Assembly: GCA_900759665.1 (NCBI GenBank)
Contig: CAAEWE010000007.1
Coordinates: 1 to 64,000 of the forward strand
Source of the DNA: Lachnospiraceae bacterium
GTDB taxonomy: Bacteria; Bacillota; Clostridia; Lachnospirales; Lachnospiraceae
DNA: 64,000 nucleotides
Direction: 5' to 3'
Positions 58,907-64,000 of the stretch are shown piece after piece. Within the stretch, counting starts at the first letter, position 1; every line of letters begins with the position of its first letter. Position numbers and translations under genes: made by a program. Under the pieces are notes generated by a model. It did not search any database, was not told the origin of the DNA, and saw nothing but the letters and a program-made list of their open reading frames with translations.

Positions 58907-59308
58907 CTACCAGATAAATGCCAGTACTTCACCGCCAACGTTTTCTTTTCTAGCTTCCTTGTCTGTCATTACACCCTTGTTGGTAGAAATGATAGCAATT
59001 CCAAGTCCTCCAAGAACCTTTGGAAGCTCATCTTTGCCAGCATAAACTCTAAGACCCGGCTTAGAAATTCTCTTGAGACCGGTAATAATCTTGTCGTTCT
59101 TGTCTGCGCCATATTTTAATGTGATATGAATTGTCTTGATCCCGTCAACTTCATTCACGTCAAACTTCTTGATATAACCCTCTTTGAGAAGGATCTCTGC
59201 GATAGAGATCTTCATCTTTGAGCTTGGTACATCTACTGTATCATGCTTTGCAGTGTTCGCATTACGGATTCTTGTAAGCATATCTGCAATTGGATCGCTC
59301 GTCATCAT
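58907..59308 (-). CDS. rpsH: Ribosomal protein S8
   Basis: The 133-residue protein has SDPIADMLTRIRNANTAKHDTVDVPSSKMK and the C-terminal ISTNKGVMTDKEARKENVGGEVLAFIW, which binds 16S rRNA helix 21. In E. coli, S8 represses the spc operon. The tandem ATG at 59308 is used, since AAGGAGG lies 9 nt before it. Confidence 0.98.
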   Translation of the reverse strand: MMTSDPIADMLTRIRNANTAKHDTVDVPSSKMKISIAEILLKEGYIKKFDVNEVDGIKTIHITLKYGADKNDKIITGLKRISKPGLRVYAGKDELPKVLGGLGIAIISTNKGVMTDKEARKENVGGEVLAFIW

Positions 59309-59322
59309 CTTGTTTTACCTCC

Positions 59323-59508
59323 TTACCAGCTTGCTTTCTTCACGCCTGGGATCTGTCCCTTGTATGCTAATTCACGGAAGCAAATTCTGCAGATTCCGTA
59401 TTTTCTTAAATAAGCATGTGGGCGACCACAAATTCTGCAACGACTATATTCTCTTGTAGAGAACTTTGCCTTACGCTGCTGCTTAACTTTCATAGAAGTC
59501 TTAGCCAT
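59323..59508 (-). CDS. rpsN: Ribosomal protein S14, zinc-binding type Z
   Basis: The 61-residue protein has the four zinc ligands in CRICGRPHAYLRKYGICRIC, so it is the short Cys-plus form typical of Firmicutes. It lies between rplE and rpsH, 12 nt after rplE, with GGGAGG upstream. Confidence 0.98.
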   Translation of the reverse strand: MAKTSMKVKQQRKAKFSTREYSRCRICGRPHAYLRKYGICRICFRELAYKGQIPGVKKASW

Positions 59509-59520
59509 GAGATTCCCTCC

Positions 59521-60060
59521 TTACTTCTTGAATGGCATACCGAACTGTGCCAATAATTCACGAGCTTCTTCATCAGTCTCAGCGGTAGTTACAACGATAA
59601 TGTCCATACCTCTGACCTTGTCAACCTTATCATACTCGATCTCAGGGAAGATCAGCTGCTCCTTAATACCGAGAGCGTAGTTTCCTCTACCATCGAATGC
59701 ATTCGGGTTAACACCTCTAAAGTCACGAACTCGTGGCAGTGCGAGGTTTACAAGACGATCCAGGAACTCATACATTTTCTCACCACGGAGTGTTACCTTA
59801 CATCCGATTGGCATTCCCTCACGAATCTTGAAGTTTGCGACAGAATTCTTTGCCTTTGTTGTAACGGCCTTCTGACCTGTGATCTTTTCCAAATCAGCAA
59901 TTGCAGAATCCAAAATCTTGGAGTTCTCTTTTGCTTCGCCGACACCCATATTTACTACGATCTTCTCGAGCTTAGGTACCTGCATTATATTCTGATAACC
60001 AAATTTCTTGGTCATTGCATCAACGATTTCGTTGTTATACATTTCTTTTAAACGAGCCAC
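59521..60060 (-). CDS. rplE: Ribosomal protein L5
   Basis: The 179-residue 5S rRNA-binding protein has IVVNMGVGEAKENSKILDSA, REGMPIGCKVTLRGEKMYEFLDRL and FPEIEYDKVDKVRGMDI motifs. The start codon is GTG at 60060, with AAGGAGG upstream. Standard spc position after rplX. Confidence 0.98.
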   Translation of the reverse strand: MARLKEMYNNEIVDAMTKKFGYQNIMQVPKLEKIVVNMGVGEAKENSKILDSAIADLEKITGQKAVTTKAKNSVANFKIREGMPIGCKVTLRGEKMYEFLDRLVNLALPRVRDFRGVNPNAFDGRGNYALGIKEQLIFPEIEYDKVDKVRGMDIIVVTTAETDEEARELLAQFGMPFKK

Positions 60061-60084
60061 GTTAGATTGCCTCCTTTCCAGTTA

Positions 60085-60390
60085 TTAGTCGATTACTTCA
60101 CCTGTTGCTTTTGCGTAGCGGACCTTCTTGCCATCCTCTACCTTAAAGCCAACACGGGAAACCTTTCCCTTGCTCACATACATTACGTTTGAAATATCCA
60201 GAGGAGCTGACTTCTGAACGATGCCGCCCTGAGGATTTGCCTGATTTGGCTTTGTATGCTTTGTTACCTGGTTGATTCCCTCGATAATAACCTTGCCATC
60301 CTTAACGGATGTTACTTTGCCCTCACGGCCTTTATCTTTACCGGCGATTACTTTTACGGTATCGCCTTTTTTAATCTTACTTGTTGCCAT
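60085..60390 (-). CDS. rplX: Ribosomal protein L24
   Basis: The 101-residue protein has the KOW motif KKGDTVKVIAGKDKGREGKV at residues 7-26, then GINQVTKHTKPNQANPQGGI. L24 starts large-subunit assembly. It lies 14 nt after rplN with GGAGGG upstream. Confidence 0.98.
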   Translation of the reverse strand: MATSKIKKGDTVKVIAGKDKGREGKVTSVKDGKVIIEGINQVTKHTKPNQANPQGGIVQKSAPLDISNVMYVSKGKVSRVGFKVEDGKKVRYAKATGEVID

Positions 60391-60404
60391 TGTCGATACC
60401 CTCC

Positions 60405-60773
60405 TTATAATACTTCCGGTGCTAATGAAACAATTTTCATGAACTGCTTATCTCTCAACTCTCTTGCGACTGGTCCAAAGATACGTGTACCTCTTGGTGT
60501 CTTGTCGTCACGGATGATAACGGCTGCATTCTCATCAAACTTGATGTAGGATCCATCAGGACGACGAGTGCTGTTTACTGTACGAACTACAACAGCCTTA
60601 ACGACATCACCCTTCTTTACAACACCGCCTGGTGTTGCATCTTTTACAGAAGCAACGATGACGTCACCGATACTTGCATATCTTCTGGTTGAACCACCCA
60701 TAACTCTGATACAAAGAAGCTCTTTAGCACCTGTATTATCAGCTACTTTCAGTCTTGATTCCTGCTGTATCAT
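60405..60773 (-). CDS. rplN: Ribosomal protein L14
   Basis: The 122-residue protein starts at 60773 (MIQQESRLKVADNTGAKELLCI), with GGAGG 6 nt upstream. The signature VKKGDVVKAVVVRT and the C-terminal RELRDKQFMKIVSLAPEVL match L14. First gene of the classic spc operon. Confidence 0.98.
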   Translation of the reverse strand: MIQQESRLKVADNTGAKELLCIRVMGGSTRRYASIGDVIVASVKDATPGGVVKKGDVVKAVVVRTVNSTRRPDGSYIKFDENAAVIIRDDKTPRGTRIFGPVARELRDKQFMKIVSLAPEVL

Positions 60774-60813
60774 AATTACCTCCATATTCTGCCGTCTAAT
60801 ACCCGGCTCACAA

Positions 60814-61068
60814 TTATTTTGCTTTCTCGATAACCTCTACCAGTCTCCATCTCTTGTCCTTAGACAAAGGTCTGGTCTCCATTACTCTTACTCTGTCACC
60901 GATCTTGCATGTATTCTCCTCATCATGAGCTTTCAGCTTACGAGTTCTCTTGATGATCTTGTTATAAAGTGGATGCTTTACGTTATCAACTACTGCAACA
61001 ACGATTGTCTTATCCATCTTATCACTTACTACTTTACCTACACGAGTCTTTCTAAGATTTCTCTCCAC
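60814..61068 (-). CDS. rpsQ: Ribosomal protein S17
   Basis: The 84-residue OB-fold protein has RNLRKTRVGKVVSDKMDKTIVV and CKIGDRVRVMETRPLSKDKRWRLVEV. The start is GTG at 61068, with GGAGG upstream. It follows rpmC at the end of the S10-type gene group. Confidence 0.98.
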   Translation of the reverse strand: MERNLRKTRVGKVVSDKMDKTIVVAVVDNVKHPLYNKIIKRTRKLKAHDEENTCKIGDRVRVMETRPLSKDKRWRLVEVIEKAK

Positions 61069-61107
61069 GATCGTGTCCTCCTTTCCATAGGGCTTCTATC
61101 AAATGAA

Positions 61108-61305
61108 TTAGTTCTGGGATGCGAGCACTGTCTGAATTCTTGCGATATTCTTCTTGACTTCCTTAATACGGCTCGTATTGTCCAGCTGATTTGTTGCATT
61201 CTGGAACTTCAGATTGAAAAGCTCTTTCTTTGCAGCAACTAAATCTTCATTTAATTCTGTAACGGACTTACTCCTCAACTCTTCCATAAACTGCTTACTC
61301 TTCAC
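61108..61305 (-). CDS. rpmC: Ribosomal protein L29
   Basis: The 65-residue helical protein (SKQFMEELRSKSVTELNEDL, then ELFNLKFQNATNQLDNTSRI) sits at the tunnel exit. The start is taken as the second GTG at 61305, 8 nt after GGAGG; the GTG at 61314 overlaps the ribosome binding site itself. It overlaps the rplP stop by 11 nt. Confidence 0.95.
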   Translation of the reverse strand: MKSKQFMEELRSKSVTELNEDLVAAKKELFNLKFQNATNQLDNTSRIKEVKKNIARIQTVLASQN

Positions 61306-61732
61306 TGCCCGCACCTCCTTCTAAGTCTGCACGAGATACGACCTTACATTTAACAGGCAACTTGTGAGTTGCAAGACGTAAAGCCTCTCTTGCTACCTCT
61401 TCTGATACACCTGAAATCTCGAACATTACACGACCAGGTTTTACAACAGCTACCCAGTACTCCAGCGCACCTTTACCTTTACCCATTCGAGTCTCGGCAG
61501 GAGTCTTTGTTACTGGCTTGTCAGGGAAAATCTTGATCCAAACTTTACCACCACGCTTGATATAACGTGTCATCGCAATACGGGCTGCCTCAATCTGGTT
61601 GGATTTGATCCATGCCGGCTCTAAAGCCACGATACCAAAATCACCATTTGTGATCTTGTTTCCTCTGAGCGCTTTTCCTGTCATTCTACCGCGGAACTGC
61701 TTGCGATGTTTTACTCTCTTTGGCATTAACAT
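61295..61732 (-). CDS. rplP: Ribosomal protein L16
   Basis: The 145-residue protein has MLMPKRVKHRKQFRGRMTG, IKIFPDKPVTKTPAETRMGKGKG and GRVMFEISGVSEEVAREALRLA. It lies near the peptidyl-transferase centre. Its ATG overlaps the rpsC stop by 1 nt (TAATG), so translation is coupled. Confidence 0.98.
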   Translation of the reverse strand: MLMPKRVKHRKQFRGRMTGKALRGNKITNGDFGIVALEPAWIKSNQIEAARIAMTRYIKRGGKVWIKIFPDKPVTKTPAETRMGKGKGALEYWVAVVKPGRVMFEISGVSEEVAREALRLATHKLPVKCKVVSRADLEGGAGSEE

Positions 61733-62397
61733 TATTTATCGCTCCCTTCCTTTTTGTTATTCTTGGTTGGAAGAACTTCACCATGGTAAACCCATACCTT
61801 AACACCAACCTTACCATAAGTTGTGTCAGCCTCAGCGAAGCCATAATCAATATCTGCACGAAGTGTCTGAAGAGGAATTGTTCCCTCGCTGTAGAACTCT
61901 GTACGAGCCATATCAGCACCGCCCAGACGTCCGGAGCAAGATGCCTTCACACCCTTTGCGCCTGTCTTCATCGTTCTGCCCATTGCAGACTTCATTGCAC
62001 GACGGAAGGAGATACGATTCTCAAGCTGCTGCGCAATATTCTCTGCTACTAACTGCGCATGGCTGTCCGGATTCTTGATGTCCATGATCTTGATATCCAA
62101 TGCAACCTTGCGATCTAAAACCTTTAATAACTCTTTCTTCAGATTCTCAATCTCAGCACCGCCCTTACCGATTACGAATCCAGGCTTTGCTGTGTGAATG
62201 ATAACTCTTACTTTATCTGTCGGTCTCTCAATCTCAATCTTTGAAATACCAGCGCTGTATAATTTCTTTTTTACAAATTCTCTGATCTTGTAGTCCTCTA
62301 CAAGATAGTCTGCAAATTTGTCCTCTGCAAACCAATTGGAATCCCAGTCACTGATAACACCGACTCTTAAACCATGAGGATTAACCTTCTGTCCCAT
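61732..62397 (-). CDS. rpsC: Ribosomal protein S3
   Basis: The 221-residue protein has a KH domain (GKGGAEIENLKKELLKV near residue 80) and the C-terminal GVKVWVYHGEVLPTKN. It forms part of the mRNA entry site. Between rplV and rplP, with AAAGGAG upstream. Confidence 0.98.
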   Translation of the reverse strand: MGQKVNPHGLRVGVISDWDSNWFAEDKFADYLVEDYKIREFVKKKLYSAGISKIEIERPTDKVRVIIHTAKPGFVIGKGGAEIENLKKELLKVLDRKVALDIKIMDIKNPDSHAQLVAENIAQQLENRISFRRAMKSAMGRTMKTGAKGVKASCSGRLGGADMARTEFYSEGTIPLQTLRADIDYGFAEADTTYGKVGVKVWVYHGEVLPTKNNKKEGSDK

Positions 62398-62447
62398 TTT
62401 AATCTCCTTTCACAGATCAAAAATTCTGATCTGAAGCAAACTTATGA

Positions 62448-62837
62448 TTAGCGCTCGTTGAGAACGATCGTGATGTGGCTCATTCTCTTCTCAATACGGT
62501 ATGCTCTACCCTGCGCTCTTGGTTTGATTCTCTTCATTGTCGGTCCTTTATTTGCATAACACTCTTCAATGTACAAATTCTCAGGATTCATACCATTGTT
62601 ATTCTCAGCATTTGCAACTGCAGACTGTAATAACTTTAAGATAATGCTGGACGCATATCTTGGATTATATGTCAAAATACCGATTGCTGTCTCTACATCT
62701 TTGCCTCTGATGGCATCTAACACATAACAAGCCTTCTGAACTGAAACTCTTGCATAAGATAACTTAGCTGAAGGTCTGGTGTCTTTCTGGTTCTCATTTC
62801 TCTCTCTCTTAATCTGAGATCTATGCCCCTTAGCCAT
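62448..62837 (-). CDS. rplV: Ribosomal protein L22
   Basis: The 129-residue protein has YARVSVQKACYVLDAIRGKDV and the tunnel-lining beta-hairpin region GPTMKRIKPRAQGRAYRI. The N-terminus is extended and charged compared with the usual 110-residue L22. AGGAGG lies upstream. Confidence 0.98.
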   Translation of the reverse strand: MAKGHRSQIKRERNENQKDTRPSAKLSYARVSVQKACYVLDAIRGKDVETAIGILTYNPRYASSIILKLLQSAVANAENNNGMNPENLYIEECYANKGPTMKRIKPRAQGRAYRIEKRMSHITIVLNER

Positions 62838-62892
62838 TTGTGAAGCCTCCTTTCGATTCTCTGTTGATTTATCTCTCCGCTGTCATCAATGA

Positions 62893-63168
62893 CTAACGGC
62901 CCTTCTTCTCGTCCTTACCGTGACCTCTGTAGGTTCTGGTAGCTACGAACTCGCCGAGCTTGTGTCCTACCATATCCTCAGTTACATATACAGGTACATG
63001 CTTTCTACCGTCATGTACAGCAAATGTTAAACCTACGAATGATGGGAAAATAGTGGAACGACGAGACCATGTTTTGATCACTGCCTTATCACCGGATGCG
63101 ACTGCAGCGTCTACCTTCTTTAAAAGGCTTGCATCAGCGAAAGGTCCTTTTTTTAATGAACGTGCCAT
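62893..63168 (-). CDS. rpsS: Ribosomal protein S19
   Basis: The 91-residue product starts at 63168 (MARSLKKGPFADASLLKKV), with GGAGG 5 nt upstream. The ITxxGxx-type body and the C-terminal HKLGEFVATRTYRGHGKDEKKGR match S19. The extended frame to 63180 uses a non-canonical start and is not supported. Confidence 0.98.
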   Translation of the reverse strand: MARSLKKGPFADASLLKKVDAAVASGDKAVIKTWSRRSTIFPSFVGLTFAVHDGRKHVPVYVTEDMVGHKLGEFVATRTYRGHGKDEKKGR

Positions 63169-63227
63169 TGTATCCTCCATTCTGCCTTAACGGCTAATCC
63201 AATCTTCAAATAGACTGCTCCGGCTGA

Positions 63228-64000
63228 TTATTTCGCCAAAGCCTTTCCGTCTCTTCTTCTTACGATCAGTTTATTTGACTTATTGTTCTTCTTACGTGTC
63301 TTTAAGCCAAGTGCAGGCTTGCCCCAAGGAGTACATGGACCCGGACGGCCGATACCTGTCTTACCTTCACCACCACCGTGTGGATGGTCGTTAGGGTTCA
63401 TAACGGAACCACGAACAGTAGGTCTGATACCCATATGACGCTTACGTCCTGCCTTACCGATGTTTACAAGTGCATGCTCACCGTTTCCTACTACACCGAT
63501 TGTTGCACGGCATACGATAGGAACCATTCTCATCTCACCAGAAGGAAGACGAAGTGTTGCATACTTACCTTCCTTAGCCATCAGCTGTGCGCTGTTACCA
63601 GCGGAACGAACAAGCTGACCACCTTTTCCAGGGTAAAGCTCAATGTTGTGAACCTGAGAACCTACTGGAATGTTCTGAAGTGGAAGTGCGTTTCCTACTG
63701 CGATCTCTGCCTCAGGACCGTTCATGATCTTCTGACCAACCTTCAGTCCCTCCGGAGCGAGGATATATGCTTTCTGACCATCTGCATAGCTGATCAGTGC
63801 GATATTTGCTGTTCTGTTTGGATCGTACTCAATTGTCTTAACAGTAGCTGGAATACCATCCTTATTTCTCTTGAAATCGATAATTCTGTATTTTCTTCTT
63901 GATCCGCCACCACGATGTCTTACAGTGATCTTACCCTGTGAGTTACGTCCGGCGTTCTTCTTTAAAGACACGGTCAATGACTTCTCAGGAGTTGTAGCTG
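63228..64000 (-). CDS. rplB: Ribosomal protein L2, 5' end outside the window
   Basis: The visible 256 codons run to the window edge; in-frame sequence (TPEKSLTVSLKKNAGRN) continues past 63977, so the true start lies beyond 64000. KITVRHRGGGSRRKYRIIDFKRN and the C-terminal NPNDHPHGGGEGKTGIGRPGP (with the conserved peptidyl-transferase-area His) identify L2. Usual length is about 275, so some 20-25 residues are missing. Confidence 0.97.
   Translation of the reverse strand, partial: ATTPEKSLTVSLKKNAGRNSQGKITVRHRGGGSRRKYRIIDFKRNKDGIPATVKTIEYDPNRTANIALISYADGQKAYILAPEGLKVGQKIMNGPEAEIAVGNALPLQNIPVGSQVHNIELYPGKGGQLVRSAGNSAQLMAKEGKYATLRLPSGEMRMVPIVCRATIGVVGNGEHALVNIGKAGRKRHMGIRPTVRGSVMNPNDHPHGGGEGKTGIGRPGPCTPWGKPALGLKTRKKNNKSNKLIVRRRDGKALAK

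Noticed and set aside
1..64000. Search for CRISPR arrays, rRNA genes, IS transposases, prophage genes or a replication origin.
   Set aside because: No regularly spaced repeats, no rRNA-like stretches, no transposase or phage structural genes and no DnaA-box clusters were recognised.

Overview
The window looks like the chromosome of a Gram-positive Clostridia member, most likely Lachnospiraceae. I base this on the gene order of the S10-spc-alpha ribosomal superoperon running into ecfA1-ecfA2-ecfT-truA, the zinc-type S14, the long L17 with an internal insert, the strong GGAGG ribosome binding sites, the moderate GC content and the many Gram-positive glycan genes. I cannot name the genus. Almost everything from 1106 to the right end is on the minus strand, so it is transcribed right to left.

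Left edge (1-4140): a secreted, C-terminally anchored surface protein on the plus strand; a small decaying accessory patch (truncated AAA ATPase, Phd/YefM antitoxin with an amber-interrupted RelE/ParE toxin, an AT-rich zinc-dependent phospholipase C-like protein); a 99-nt nested palindromic element; and a tRNA-Leu(UAG) with its own promoter and terminator.

Glycan island (4143-44343): about 33 genes. From 14055 down to 4143 lies a set that starts with rfbF-rfbG-rfbH (CDP-glucose to CDP-4-keto-3,6-dideoxy sugar chemistry). It continues with a thiamine-diphosphate enzyme of the acetolactate-synthase fold, an NAD-dependent sugar reductase/epimerase, a GtrB-like polyprenyl-phosphate glycosyltransferase, a HAD phosphatase, an HMGL-type aldolase fused to a second domain, and a GtrA flippase. 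With the two YfhO proteins beside it, this reads as a pathway to an unusual, probably branched, CDP-sugar plus a three-component machine (GtrB/GtrA/YfhO) for adding it to a cell-surface polymer. Next come another GtrB-like transferase, a DUF6056-type membrane protein, a KDPG-type aldolase and two plus-strand GT2 genes. From 44280 down to 26108 a long operon encodes a DUF2142 protein, an ABC exporter of the Wzm/Wzt type, many GT2/GT4 transferases, FdtA/FdtB-type enzymes for a dTDP-3-amino-3,6-dideoxyhexose, a GNAT acetyltransferase, a Wzx flippase and an acyltransferase. Its promoter sits directly against the truA stop codon.

Housekeeping region (44344-64000): truA, ecfT-ecfA2-ecfA1, then rplQ, rpoA, rpsD, rpsK, rpsM, rpmJ, infA, map, adk, secY, rplO, rpmD, rpsE, rplR, rplF, rpsH, rpsN, rplE, rplX, rplN, rpsQ, rpmC, rplP, rpsC, rplV, rpsS and a partial rplB. 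This superoperon is broken by sites that look like transcription boundaries. They are a terminator, promoter and structured leader between rpmD and rplO; a separate GtrB-like glycosyltransferase unit between secY and adk; a 192-bp MITE-like insertion at the infA terminator; and a 413-nt gene-free, hairpin-rich leader upstream of rpsM. No rRNA, CRISPR array, IS transposase or prophage was seen.
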